DNA of 64,000 bases from CBDCFV01 sp963664625. GTDB lineage: Bacteria; Chloroflexota; Dehalococcoidia; Lucifugimonadales; UBA3495. This document shows, in pieces, positions 49,455 to 57,992 of this stretch. The stretch spans positions 744,001-808,000 of the forward strand of contig OY761541.1 of NCBI GenBank assembly GCA_963664625.1, in the 5' to 3' direction. The notes below the pieces were generated by a model. It saw nothing but the letters and a program-made list of their open reading frames with translations, did no database searches and had not been told where the DNA came from. Each line of letters starts with the position of its first letter. The stretch's first letter is position 1. The translations under genes were made by a program, and so were the position numbers.

Positions 49455-50432
49455 GTGGCCCCTAAGACGCTGACATCTTTCCAGGAAATCGAGTCGGAGT
49501 GGATGGGAATGCTTTCGTCTTCTCCGGTAAACACCCTGTTCCTCTCCCCCCAATGGCAACAGGTCTGGTGGGAAAACTTCGGCGACGGGAAGACAATGGC
49601 CGGGTTCTACGTTCCGTCTCCGAACGGCGTTGACGCCATCGCGTCGTTGACTTGCACCGGGAACACTCTGGCCTTCCTTGGCAGCCAGGAAACGGTCGAC
49701 TATAACGACTTCATGGTGCGCCAAGGTTTCGAAGCCCCATTCTTCGAGGTCCTGCTGGGGCAGTTGGAAGGCCGGTCCTGGGAAGTGATGCAGTTGGACT
49801 CCTTGGTGGAAACATCGCCAACGCTCCAGCATCTGCCCGATATGGCCCGTGAGCGGGGGTATTCGGTGGAGGTGCAGCAGGAAGACACGTCCTCCGGCAT
49901 CCAGTTGCCGGCTATGTGGGACGACTACCTGGCAGTGCTTTCCAAGAAAAACCGCCACGAACTCCGCCGGAAATTCAGGCGGCTGGAAGCTCAACCGGAC
50001 TGGCGCTGGTATGCCGTTACAGACCCGGACGAAGTTTCGTCACGTTTGGACGACTTCCTTCGCTTGATGCGCCTCAGCAGGCCTGACAAAGCGGAGTACA
50101 TGACCGCCGACCGGGAAAAGTTCTTCCGGTCTATGTCCCGTCGAATGGCGGAGGTCAACGTGTTGAGGCTGTATTTCATGGAGTTTGAAGGCGCCACGGT
50201 GGCCGCCAGCCTGTGCTTTGACTACGCCTCTTCCCGGCTGCTGTACAACAGCGGCTACGACCCGGACTACGGGTATTACAGCGTAGGCCTGCTGTTGAAC
50301 GCCCTTTGCCTGCGGGATGCCATCGAGCAAAGGCTGGAGTATTTCGATTTCCTGCGGGGTTCCGAGACCTACAAGCAGCACCTTGGCGGCACGCCCCGCA
50401 ACCTTTACCAGATGACGGTGAGGCGAAGTTGA
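49455..50432 (+). CDS. GNAT/FemAB-like acyltransferase (BioF2-like domain)
   Basis: 325 residues from a GTG at 49455 after GGAGG. The C-terminal half, with LSKKNRHELRRKFRRLEAQ and FEGATVAASLCFDYASSRLL, then YNSGYDPDYGYYSVGLLLNA and FLRGSETYKQHLG, matches the CelD/BioF2-like GNAT fold. Members acylate cell-surface polysaccharides or peptides. Its stop overlaps the glycosyltransferase start (TTGA), implying a joint role in envelope glycan assembly, though no substrate can be named. Confidence 0.82.
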   Translation: MAPKTLTSFQEIESEWMGMLSSSPVNTLFLSPQWQQVWWENFGDGKTMAGFYVPSPNGVDAIASLTCTGNTLAFLGSQETVDYNDFMVRQGFEAPFFEVLLGQLEGRSWEVMQLDSLVETSPTLQHLPDMARERGYSVEVQQEDTSSGIQLPAMWDDYLAVLSKKNRHELRRKFRRLEAQPDWRWYAVTDPDEVSSRLDDFLRLMRLSRPDKAEYMTADREKFFRSMSRRMAEVNVLRLYFMEFEGATVAASLCFDYASSRLLYNSGYDPDYGYYSVGLLLNALCLRDAIEQRLEYFDFLRGSETYKQHLGGTPRNLYQMTVRRS

Positions 50433-51640
50433 GCGTCGGCAGAGCGGCCTTCATCTCGTTTCACGCGTGCCCCCTGGCGGCCCCTGGAGAAGGCAAATCC
50501 GGGGGTATGAACGTATACGTCAAGCAGTTGGCCAAGGCCTTGGCCGGCCTCGGCGTTCAGGTAGACGTCTTCACCAGGGAACACCCCGGCCACACGGATA
50601 TAATGACGGACATCGCGCCCTTTGCGCGAGTGATTCACTTGCCCGGAGGCGACCCCGAGGAACCTGTTGAGCGCCTGTTTCCCTTCCTGCCGGAATTCAG
50701 AGACGCGCTCCGGGCGTTCCAACAAGACAATGGGTTGGACTACCAAGCGGTCCACACCCACTATTGGCTGTCCAGCTGGGTGGGCCGCGCCCTGAGTTCC
50801 ACTTGGGGGGTACCTCACGTAACCACCTTCCACACCCTGGCGGCCGTCAAGTCCCAATCACGTGCCGGAGAGAATGGACCGGAAACCCGGCAACAGGTCG
50901 AGAAGGAAGTAATGGCATCGGCGGACCGCGTAGTCGCGTTCACACCCCACGAGCGGGACGCCATGGTGCGTCTCTACCAAGCCAATCCGAAAACGATAGA
51001 GTTGATACCGTGCGGTGTGGACTTGTCACTTTTTCGCCCTTTAGACCGGCAGACCGTTCGTCGGGAACTGGGCATCAACGGCGAGAATGTGCTCCTCTAC
51101 GTAGGCAGGCTGGAGCCGTTGAAGGGACCTGAGCTTCTGCTGCACATGGCGGCCCAACTGGAAACGCAGGATGACGTGCGGTTCCTGGTGGTCGGCGGCG
51201 GCGTGGGCCAGGACGAAGACGTAGACAGAATGCGTTCTCTGGCTGCTGGACTGAACGTGGGAAGCATGTTCGACTTCGTGGGAAGAGTAGAACAACAATA
51301 CCTGCCCAAGTACTACAGCGCCGCCGACGTGTGCGTGGTGCCTTCATACTACGAGAGCTTTGGTCTCGTCGCGCTCGAGGCCATGGCCTGTGGGACCCCC
51401 GTGGTGGCGGCACGGGTGGGCGGTCTGTCCACAATCGTCCAGCACGCTCGCACCGGATATTTGACCCCCTTGCGTTGCCCCGATACTTTCGCAGACTCTG
51501 TCGAAATGATAATATCTAACAAGAAGTTGCGCCGCGCTATGGGTGCGGCGGCTCGCCAAAAAGCGGAAGGGCTGGGTTGGGATAACGTTGCCGTTCGCGT
51601 TACGGAGCTATACGCCGCGTTGGTCCCCGAAATCCGCTGA
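50429..51640 (+). CDS. GT4 family glycosyltransferase (MshA/SPS-like)
   Basis: 403 residues from the TTG overlapping the GNAT stop. ISFHACPLAAPGEGKSGGMN and VYVKQLAKALAGLGVQVDVF match the donor loop and first helix of MshA and sucrose-phosphate synthase. VIPCGVDLSLF is rendered here as LIPCGVDLSLF. The C-terminal half has LLYVGRLEPLKGPELLLHMA and PSYYESFGLVALEAMACGTP, the EX7E donor-site motif. It could glycosylate inositol phosphate or a lipid. A PIG-L-like gene follows two genes later. Confidence 0.9.
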   Translation: MSVGRAAFISFHACPLAAPGEGKSGGMNVYVKQLAKALAGLGVQVDVFTREHPGHTDIMTDIAPFARVIHLPGGDPEEPVERLFPFLPEFRDALRAFQQDNGLDYQAVHTHYWLSSWVGRALSSTWGVPHVTTFHTLAAVKSQSRAGENGPETRQQVEKEVMASADRVVAFTPHERDAMVRLYQANPKTIELIPCGVDLSLFRPLDRQTVRRELGINGENVLLYVGRLEPLKGPELLLHMAAQLETQDDVRFLVVGGGVGQDEDVDRMRSLAAGLNVGSMFDFVGRVEQQYLPKYYSAADVCVVPSYYESFGLVALEAMACGTPVVAARVGGLSTIVQHARTGYLTPLRCPDTFADSVEMIISNKKLRRAMGAAARQKAEGLGWDNVAVRVTELYAALVPEIR

Positions 51641-51660
51641 GACCCATCGGAGGACCATTT

Positions 51661-52356
51661 TTGGCTACCCCACTTCAGGACCCATCCAATTCTTCGTCGC
51701 ATAGGACTTTACCGGCCCTGTCGGTTATCGCCAGGCACATGCGGCGTACTTTCGTCGCGGGCCTTTTGGTGATGCTGCCCATTGGCATTACCATCCTGGT
51801 CCTGCAATTCGTCTTTGAATTGGTGGACGGCATTCTACGGGGCCCATTGGCCCTGCTTCCCGGTCCCGACCTACCGGGCGAAGGGCTGGCTATAGTGGTG
51901 ATCATGGTCTACGTCATGGGCCTGATCGCCGCCCACGTAGTAGGTCGCAGGCTTATTGACGTTGCCCACAGAGTCATGGAGGTTATCCCGGTAGTCAAGA
52001 CGATCTACGGCACTACTCGCACGGCGGTGGAGTTGTTGTCTACTGCGAACCAAGGCAGCAACCGGTACACTGAAGTGGTCCTGGTAGATTTCCCTAGGCC
52101 AGGCATCCAGTCCATCGGACTGGTGACATCGCGGATGATAGACGTAGACGGGTCGGAAAAGGTAGCCGTATACATACCCACTACTCCAATACCATCATCG
52201 GGGTTCCTGCTGGTGGCGCCTGCCCATGAATTGACACCCACGAACATATCCGTGGATGACGCCCTGAAGGTGGTGATTTCCGGAGGAATACTGGCGGGGC
52301 GGGTGTTCAAAAAATGCGGAATGACCGAGCAGGAAGGCGTCATCATAAACCAGTGA
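51661..52356 (+). CDS. DUF502 membrane protein
   Basis: 231 residues from a TTG at 51661 behind GGAGGACC. Two membrane spans (FVAGLLVMLPIGITILVLQF at ~30-50 and GLAIVVIMVYVMGLIAAHVV at ~75-95) are followed by a soluble domain with VIPVVKTIYGTTRTAVELL and VLVDFPRPGIQSIGLVTSRM, the DUF502 core. Bacterial and plant (COV1-like) members have no defined biochemical role. It lies 20 nt after the glycosyltransferase. Confidence 0.88.
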   Translation: MATPLQDPSNSSSHRTLPALSVIARHMRRTFVAGLLVMLPIGITILVLQFVFELVDGILRGPLALLPGPDLPGEGLAIVVIMVYVMGLIAAHVVGRRLIDVAHRVMEVIPVVKTIYGTTRTAVELLSTANQGSNRYTEVVLVDFPRPGIQSIGLVTSRMIDVDGSEKVAVYIPTTPIPSSGFLLVAPAHELTPTNISVDDALKVVISGGILAGRVFKKCGMTEQEGVIINQ

Positions 52357-52510
52357 AACTCCCTCGCCTGTTCAAGTCCAACCAACGTCAGTCCTGCCTA
52401 TACACCGAAGTAATCAACTCCTTGATGCCCCCCGCCCAAAATCGGGCCGCGGAGCGATCGCGTCGAACCGCCATTAGCGCAATACCAATGTTGATCAGTT
52501 TGGAGGTGCC

Positions 52511-53224
52511 TTGCGGATGAAAGAAGCCCCGCAGCGAGTTCTTGTAATTATTCCTCATCCCAACGAAGCGGATTTCTGGTGCGGCGGCACCATATCCAAG
52601 TGGATCAATGAAGGCGCAACGGTCCGGTACGTGCTGTGCACCGACGGCAGCAAGGGCGCCAGCGACCGGAAGATAGGTTCAGAAGACCTAGGAGTACAAC
52701 GGACGCAGGAGCAGTACAAGGCCGCCGAGTTGCTGGGCGTGTCGGAGGTTGTGGAGCTCAAGTTCCCCGACGGGGAGTTGGAAGACAACAACGACTTTCG
52801 CCGCCACTTGGTCAGGCAAATCCGTCAGGTGCGGCCCGATGTCGTCATCTGCCCCGAACCCTACCGCAAGAACCTGGCTTGGCATCGGGACCGCCGCATC
52901 ACCGGCCAGGTAGCACTGGACGCGGTGTTCCCCTACGCCAGGGACCACCTTCACTTCGTTGAACTCTGGAAGGACGAAGGACTGGAACCCCACAAAACGG
53001 GCACCGTCCTGTTCTGGGGCACCGAGCGACCCGACACTTACGTCGACATCGGCGAGTTCCTGGACATCAAGACCCGGGCGGTCATGGTCCACAGCAGCCA
53101 AGTGGACGGTTACTCTCCGGACGACGTCCGGGAATTCATCGAGTCTCAGGCCACCGAAGCCGCTTACGACCAGGAATGGTCTTATGGGGAGGCATTCCGC
53201 AAGGTAACCTTCCGGACCACCTGA
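52511..53224 (+). CDS. PIG-L/LmbE-like protein with altered metal site
   Basis: 237 residues, start TTG 52511 (GGAGG upstream; an ATG at 52517 is equally possible). VLVIIPHPNEADFWCGGTIS, TVRYVLCTDGSKGASD and ITGQVALDAVFPYARDH fit the PIG-L deacetylase fold. The usual PHPDDAE metal motif reads PHPNEAD here and the usual HxDH reads HRDR, so the catalytic Asp, one Asp ligand and a His ligand are all changed. It could be a pseudoenzyme or use a different metal geometry. Confidence 0.83.
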   Translation: MRMKEAPQRVLVIIPHPNEADFWCGGTISKWINEGATVRYVLCTDGSKGASDRKIGSEDLGVQRTQEQYKAAELLGVSEVVELKFPDGELEDNNDFRRHLVRQIRQVRPDVVICPEPYRKNLAWHRDRRITGQVALDAVFPYARDHLHFVELWKDEGLEPHKTGTVLFWGTERPDTYVDIGEFLDIKTRAVMVHSSQVDGYSPDDVREFIESQATEAAYDQEWSYGEAFRKVTFRTT

Positions 53225-53249
53225 CCGACTATCGGGGGGGAGCGGTCTT

Positions 53250-54890
53250 TTATAGCGCGGCCTCGCCAGGGTCCTGCAACATAGCCTGCCTGACCAGCGG
53301 CAACGCCGGGGCCCCGTATGACAATAGTTGGTCATGGAACCCTTTCAGGGAATAGGCTCCGCCCTTCTCGCGGCGGTAATCGCTGCGCAGCTTCAGTATA
53401 ATCAGCTTGCCCAGCGTATAGTTCAGATACCCTGGATCGAACGTGCCCCGCAGGGCCTCGCGCCGGGCCGGCAGTTCACCCATATAGGCGTGGTCCATAA
53501 AGAACTGCGTCGCATCGTCCACTGTCATTCCTTGGGTGTGCATCCAGATGGAGCACAGAAACCGGCAGTCGCGCACCAACGCTTCCAATAACTGGGTAAG
53601 CCGCAGGTTGGGTGAGTCTGCGGCGTACTCGCCCTCCATCATCATCTGCTCGGTGTAGTGGGCCCAGCCTTCGGTGAATGCGTAGGAGGTAGCCACCCGG
53701 TTGACCAGCGGCAATTGGCGTCCGTAGCGATTGTGCAGATGATGAACGAAGTGGCCCGGGTAGACTTCATGGACGGACACCACCTTCAGAGTGTCGTAGT
53801 TGAAGTTGCTCAGCCACTCCTCCTGCTGCCGGGCGGTCCATCCGGGGTCCACCGGCGTGACATAGTAGAAGGACTCGTTGGCCCGCGTCTCCAACGCCCC
53901 GGCGCTGTCCATGGCGGCGAAGGCGTAACGCATGTAGGACGGGGTCTCGACAACCTGGCACCGGTCTTCTGACGGGATGCTGATCAAGTCCAGGTCTATC
54001 AACGCTTGGCGGATTTCCTCCAGCATGTCCCTGGTTTCGGGGATAAGCCCGTCCGCCGAGGGGTGACTCCGGGAAATATCCTCTACGATGTCCTTTACCG
54101 ATCTCCCCGGTGTGATGGAAGCCGCCACCTCGACTATCCGTTCCTGATTGCGGTCCAAGTCCGCCAGTCCCAACGTCTCCAGCTCAGCCACTGGCGTGGA
54201 AAGACCCTCACCCACCTCCAGCATCCTGGCGTAGAGACCGGGACCTATGGCGAAGTCTGAGGGAGCGTTGCGGCTCCGTTTCCTGAGGTCTTCCGCGAAG
54301 TCATCCAAAGCGGCTGCGGCGGCCTCCCTGGCGGCGTCAAAACCGTCCGGAGGGACTGCATCGCCAACAGCCCCTGCGAGGTCCTCCCGGTAGAACTTCG
54401 CCATGCCAGCGTAGGCTTCGATGCTCATGTCCAGCACCGGGCGCCCAATGCCGTCGGCCAACGCCGCCCTCAAGCCGTGCACAAAGTCCGGGACTTGCTG
54501 CAACACTCGTGTCGCCGACTCAAGCCGGTCAGCTAAGGGAGCGTAGTCACGGTTCAGGTAGCCGCTTACGTCCAAGTAACCGACTTGGCGCATCGGGTTG
54601 TTTTCCAGCGGCCGCAACTCGGTCAGGGCGAAATGCTCCCGTTGCAGGAAAAGCTCCAGCATCCGGTAGCTGAGGACTGCGTCGGAGTCTCCACCGTCGG
54701 GTTCGATGGTTGAGAGGAACGCCAGCCCTCTCTGGACTTGGTCCATCCGCCGTTGCAGGCTACCCTGTGAGAGGTCGGGCAGCCTGCCGTCATACTCGTG
54801 CCGCCCGATTCGAGACCCCGACGTAGGATAGAAGTCCCAATATTCCTCGATCAGGCGACGGGACAGATCTTCAAAGGCATTGTGCTCCAT
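53250..54890 (-). CDS. DUF885 family protein, metallopeptidase-like
   Basis: 546 residues. Motifs SVHEVYPGHFVHHLHNRYG and FTEGWAHYTEQMMMEGEYA (~390-440) carry the His/Glu residues expected of the gluzincin-like DUF885 fold. The N-terminal half is helical with the family pattern (IEEYWDFYPTSGSRIGRHEY). Members are thought to be secreted or cytoplasmic peptidases, but no signal peptide is seen here. It converges with the PIG-L-like gene. Confidence 0.85.
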   Translation of the reverse strand: MEHNAFEDLSRRLIEEYWDFYPTSGSRIGRHEYDGRLPDLSQGSLQRRMDQVQRGLAFLSTIEPDGGDSDAVLSYRMLELFLQREHFALTELRPLENNPMRQVGYLDVSGYLNRDYAPLADRLESATRVLQQVPDFVHGLRAALADGIGRPVLDMSIEAYAGMAKFYREDLAGAVGDAVPPDGFDAAREAAAAALDDFAEDLRKRSRNAPSDFAIGPGLYARMLEVGEGLSTPVAELETLGLADLDRNQERIVEVAASITPGRSVKDIVEDISRSHPSADGLIPETRDMLEEIRQALIDLDLISIPSEDRCQVVETPSYMRYAFAAMDSAGALETRANESFYYVTPVDPGWTARQQEEWLSNFNYDTLKVVSVHEVYPGHFVHHLHNRYGRQLPLVNRVATSYAFTEGWAHYTEQMMMEGEYAADSPNLRLTQLLEALVRDCRFLCSIWMHTQGMTVDDATQFFMDHAYMGELPARREALRGTFDPGYLNYTLGKLIILKLRSDYRREKGGAYSLKGFHDQLLSYGAPALPLVRQAMLQDPGEAAL

Positions 54891-54956
54891 GAAAAGGGAT
54901 TCCTCCAGACCCGGTTCCTCAAGTTTTGGCGAGAGCTATACTTGGCCTGTGAACAT

Positions 54957-55340
54957 TCAGATGGACGCCAAGCGTTCGGCATCCCGGATATAGGTGCTGG
55001 TAGCGGTAATCAGGGCGGTCATCTCCTGCTCCGGCTCACAGTTGCCGTCGTAGAAACAGTTGACGTGCAACAAAGCCGACCGAGTGTTGTATTGGCCTTG
55101 AAACACGTCAAATTCCGGGTTGATGCTGCTCAGTCTCAACAGTGCCCGCCTAGCTTGCCCGGCCGACTGGGGTTCCTCACCGGTCCGGGCCAAGACCAAG
55201 GCATCGGTCGCCCGCTTGGTGGCTCCCCAAGCCTTTTCTGCCGCGTTGCGGAGTCTTCTCTGGTCCAACATCTCCAATGCGTCGGCGTACAGGGTCCGAG
55301 CATCGGCAAAGAGTTCTCGTGTTCGATCAGTAGCTACCAT
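54957..55340 (-). CDS. PaREP1/HEPN-like helical protein
   Basis: 127 residues from ATG 55340. TRELFADARTLYADALEMLD and LRNAAEKAWGATKRATDALV align along their length with the protein at 41821-42204, with the same CFYDGNCEPEQE C-terminal motif, so the two are paralogues. It overlaps no toxin partner. The EthD-like gene lies upstream on the same strand, 29 nt away. Confidence 0.65.
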   Translation of the reverse strand: MVATDRTRELFADARTLYADALEMLDQRRLRNAAEKAWGATKRATDALVLARTGEEPQSAGQARRALLRLSSINPEFDVFQGQYNTRSALLHVNCFYDGNCEPEQEMTALITATSTYIRDAERLASI

Positions 55341-55369
55341 GTCATTGACCTGTGACCGAAGCCCAGGAA

Positions 55370-55696
55370 TCATTTCGCCGGGTAGTCTATCGTCTCGCCG
55401 ATCTGGAATGTCGGTTGAATATCGGTGTAGTTCTTTATGTCGCCCAGAACCTCCCGTCCGTGGGTCTTGAACGCCTCGTGCACCTCGTCGGTCGTATTGA
55501 AATAGAGGTGTCCCACCACCACGAAGGGAGGCGGCGAGTTGGGATCTGTGCCCGACACTCCTTTCTCCGCCTCGGTTCGCACCAAGCCCATCGGGCCCAT
55601 CAAACGGTGCACCAACGGTCCGTGGGTGCCGGTGTAATAGTCGAGGTCAAACTTCTTCTCGGAATCGTAGGGATACAGCACGGTGACTTTAATCAT
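55370..55696 (-). CDS. EthD family dimeric alpha-beta barrel protein
   Basis: 108 residues. KVTVLYPYDSEKKFDLDYYT and GTHGPLVHRLMGPMGL match the EthD domain, with the conserved HGPLV histidine. EthD proteins are small ferredoxin-like barrels associated with oxidation of ethers or reductive pathways; their roles are usually unclear. The gene precedes the PaREP1-like gene. Confidence 0.85.
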   Translation of the reverse strand: MIKVTVLYPYDSEKKFDLDYYTGTHGPLVHRLMGPMGLVRTEAEKGVSGTDPNSPPPFVVVGHLYFNTTDEVHEAFKTHGREVLGDIKNYTDIQPTFQIGETIDYPAK

Positions 55697-55776
55697 GGAA
55701 CCAATACCTTCCTTTCAAGTAGTTCGTGAACGAATGAAGCCAGTGTACGCTGGCAGTGGGCAACCGGCAAGTGAAC

Positions 55777-55809
55777 AAAACCCCAACCCTTCTTGGTGAG
55801 GGGTTGGGG
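55777..55809 (-). terminator. intrinsic terminator of the ribosomal/tuf operon
   Basis: CCCCAACCC (55781-55789) pairs with GGGTTGGGG (55801-55809) around an 11-nt loop; read on the minus strand the stem is followed by TTTTG. It lies 48 nt after the small zinc-ribbon gene. A plus-strand T run is also present, so it may act on both strands. Confidence 0.75.
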
Positions 55810-55857
55810 CAAATTTTCCGAGCATTGCGTCGCCCGGCGCGAGGCAGCCGATTGATG

Positions 55858-56103
55858 TTACTCGGCAGCACTGGGCACGGCGGTCTCTTCCTGGTCCTGG
55901 CAGCGCAGGCAAACAAACGTGCTGCGGTCTTCAGGCAGGCTGCTCACGGCGACGTTGCGACGCCGGTTGCAGACGCTGCACACCACGGATTCCAAGACCT
56001 CCGGGGGCCTCGGCGGCGCGGTATTGACGCCGCGAAAGCCCACGTAATCAGGGTTTTGCGACTTCAAACGTTGGAAGCGTTCCAAGTCTTTCCTGCGACT
56101 CAT
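55858..56103 (-). CDS. small CxxC zinc-ribbon protein
   Basis: 81 residues. SVVCSVCNRRRNVAVSSLPE and FVCLRCQDQEE give two CxxC pairs, a compact zinc ribbon. The N-terminus has RRKDLERFQRLKSQNPDYVG. It lies 38 nt after rplL on the same strand, as the last gene of the operon, and resembles unnamed zinc-ribbon proteins of this lineage. Possibly a ribosome- or RNA polymerase-associated factor; no direct evidence. Confidence 0.65.
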   Translation of the reverse strand: MSRRKDLERFQRLKSQNPDYVGFRGVNTAPPRPPEVLESVVCSVCNRRRNVAVSSLPEDRSTFVCLRCQDQEETAVPSAAE

Positions 56104-56141
56104 CCGTGCCTCCCCGGGCGCCGATGGCTATGTGTGCGACT

Positions 56142-56525
56142 CTATGCCACCTCGACGACGGCGCCGGCCTCTTCCAGCTTGCTCTTGATGGAGTCAGCTT
56201 CGTCCCTGACGATGCCTTCTTTCACCGCCGCCGGGGCGGACTCCACCAACTCCTTGGCTTCCCGCAGACCCAGCGATGTGACTTCCCGAACCGCCTTGAT
56301 GACGTTGATCTTGTTGGGCCCTATCTCCCTGATGGACACCTTGAACTCGGTCTGTTCCTCTTCGGGTGCGGCGGCTTCGACGGCGCCATTGCCCGCGGGC
56401 GCGGCCATTACGGCGACTGGAGCCGCGGCGGTGATGCCGAACTCCTCCTCAAGGGCCTTCACCATGTCGGCCAGTTCCAGCACGTTCATCTCTTTGATTG
56501 CAGCCAATACCTCGTCCTTGCTCAT
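56142..56525 (-). CDS. rplL: 50S ribosomal protein L7/L12
   Basis: 127 residues. N-terminal dimer domain MSKDEVLAAIKEMNVLELAD, an alanine-rich hinge, and the C-terminal domain with KINVIKAVREVTSLGLREAK and ELVESAPAAVKEG. Forms the stalk that recruits EF-Tu and EF-G. Last ribosomal gene of the operon. Confidence 0.97.
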   Translation of the reverse strand: MSKDEVLAAIKEMNVLELADMVKALEEEFGITAAAPVAVMAAPAGNGAVEAAAPEEEQTEFKVSIREIGPNKINVIKAVREVTSLGLREAKELVESAPAAVKEGIVRDEADSIKSKLEEAGAVVEVA

Positions 56526-56560
56526 AGGGCCTCCTTATCTTGTCCTTATTTGGATTTGGG

Positions 56561-57100
56561 TCAGTTTCCGGCTTCGCCGGACTCAAGTTGGCGTATCCGG
56601 GCTTGAAGCAGCCCATCTAAGCTCTGCAACGGGCCGTTCATCACTCCCAGTAATCGTTGCAAAGGCGCTTGCATCTGGCCAAGCAGGTTCGCCACCAACT
56701 GCGGCTTGGCCGGCAAATTTGCCAGCCGGTCCACTTCGCCTGGCGGCAGGACCGTACCGGCGCCCAGCACCGCGCCCTGGATGTTCAGCACGGAGCGGGT
56801 GGTCCGGATATAGTCCGTAAGAGCCTTCGGGACGGCCGCCGGATCGTCATACCCGAATGCAATGGCTGTGGGACCTTCAACTATTGCCTTCCCATCGGGC
56901 CGGTCAGCCGCATCGCACGCCAGCTTCATCAGGTTGTTCTTGACCACGGTGAACTCCACCCCGGCGGTGCGCATCCGCCTCCGCAGGTCGGTGAACTCGT
57001 TCACCCCGATGCCGGTATAGCTGGTGGACACAGCAATGCTGCACCGCTCCAGCTTGTCCTTTAACTCTTCTACCCGGTCTATCTTTGCTTGTGTAGGCAA
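56561..57100 (-). CDS. rplJ: 50S ribosomal protein L10
   Basis: 179 residues from a TTG at 57100. KIDRVEELKDKLERCSIAVS and GVEFTVVKNNLMKLACDAAD mark L10, and the C-terminal helix that carries L12 dimers is present. GGGGGAA lies just upstream of the start. The 173-nt leader before it has an L10-type regulatory hairpin. Confidence 0.95.
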   Translation of the reverse strand: MPTQAKIDRVEELKDKLERCSIAVSTSYTGIGVNEFTDLRRRMRTAGVEFTVVKNNLMKLACDAADRPDGKAIVEGPTAIAFGYDDPAAVPKALTDYIRTTRSVLNIQGAVLGAGTVLPPGEVDRLANLPAKPQLVANLLGQMQAPLQRLLGVMNGPLQSLDGLLQARIRQLESGEAGN

Positions 57101-57273
57101 TATTCCCCCAAGAAAAAGCCCCTGCTCTCTGTGAGACGCAGGGACCCGGTAACTTCAACGTTACGGTCATGCTTGCGCCTCGGCGGGCGACGGTGCCGTC
57201 CTTAACCCGGAAGGGACCCGCGGTCTACAGCGTGGCTGTTATCAGTTTTAGTTTGGTTAGTTCCGGTCGATCG
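57101..57273 (-). promoter_or_regulatory. L10 leader region (L10-L12 autoregulatory RNA)
   Basis: The 173 bases between rplA and rplJ hold a stem CCCTGC/GCAGGG (57120-57143 on the plus strand) followed on the minus strand by a run of T's (TTTTTCTT), plus an upstream AGACCGCGGGTCCCTTCCGG segment. Position and shape fit the L10 leader to which the L10-L12 complex binds to control rplJL. The T-rich hairpin could also act as an attenuator between rplA and rplJ. Confidence 0.7.
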
Positions 57274-57990
57274 TCACCCCGGCGGCTGAAGCGCCTGCAA
57301 CGCGTTCAGGTCGACCTGAATGCTGGGACCCATGGAAGACGAAAAGTACGCCGACCTCAGAAAACTGCCCTTGACGGCGGCCGGCCTGTCTCGAACGATA
57401 GCATCCACCAGAGACGCCACGTTGTCAACCAGTTGATCGGTCTCGAAACTGGCCTTGCCCACCGGGCAGTGGATGATGGCGGTACGGTCGGTCCTGTACT
57501 CCATCCGCCCGGCCTTCGCTTCCTGAATAACCCGCGGCAGGTCTTGGGGCTGGACCATTGTGCCGGAGCGAGGGTTAGGCATTAACCCGCGCCTGCCAAG
57601 GATACGGCCCAACCGGCCTATCTTGGGCATCACGCTGGGCACAGCCAAGCCGACGTCGAAGTCCGACCATCCGCCTTCGATCTGCGCGATGAGGTCGTCC
57701 TCGCCGGAAAAGTCCGCGCCCGCTCCCCGGGCGATTTCGGCCGATTCGCTGTCGGCGAACACCAAGACCCGAACGGTCTTGCCAAGGCCGTGCGGAAGGC
57801 TGGTTACGCCGCGCACCATCTGGTCGGCGTGGCGCGGGTCGGCGTTGGTGCGGAGATGCAACTCCACCGTCTCGTCGAACTTGGCGGAGGACAACTCTTT
57901 TATCAAGTCCAGGGCCTCTTCGGGTTGGTACTGGCGGTCCGGGTCAACCCTTTCCGCCACGGCTGTGTAACGTTTGCTGTGCTTAGGCAA
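57274..57990 (-). CDS. rplA: 50S ribosomal protein L1
   Basis: 238 residues. MPKHSKRYTAVAERVDPDRQ, KFDETVELHLRTNADPRHAD and KIGRLGRILGRRGLMPNPRS are canonical L1. It binds the L1 stalk of 23S rRNA and can repress its own mRNA. Gap to the rplK stop is two bases. Confidence 0.97.
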   Translation of the reverse strand: MPKHSKRYTAVAERVDPDRQYQPEEALDLIKELSSAKFDETVELHLRTNADPRHADQMVRGVTSLPHGLGKTVRVLVFADSESAEIARGAGADFSGEDDLIAQIEGGWSDFDVGLAVPSVMPKIGRLGRILGRRGLMPNPRSGTMVQPQDLPRVIQEAKAGRMEYRTDRTAIIHCPVGKASFETDQLVDNVASLVDAIVRDRPAAVKGSFLRSAYFSSSMGPSIQVDLNALQALQPPG

Positions 57991-57992
57991 TT

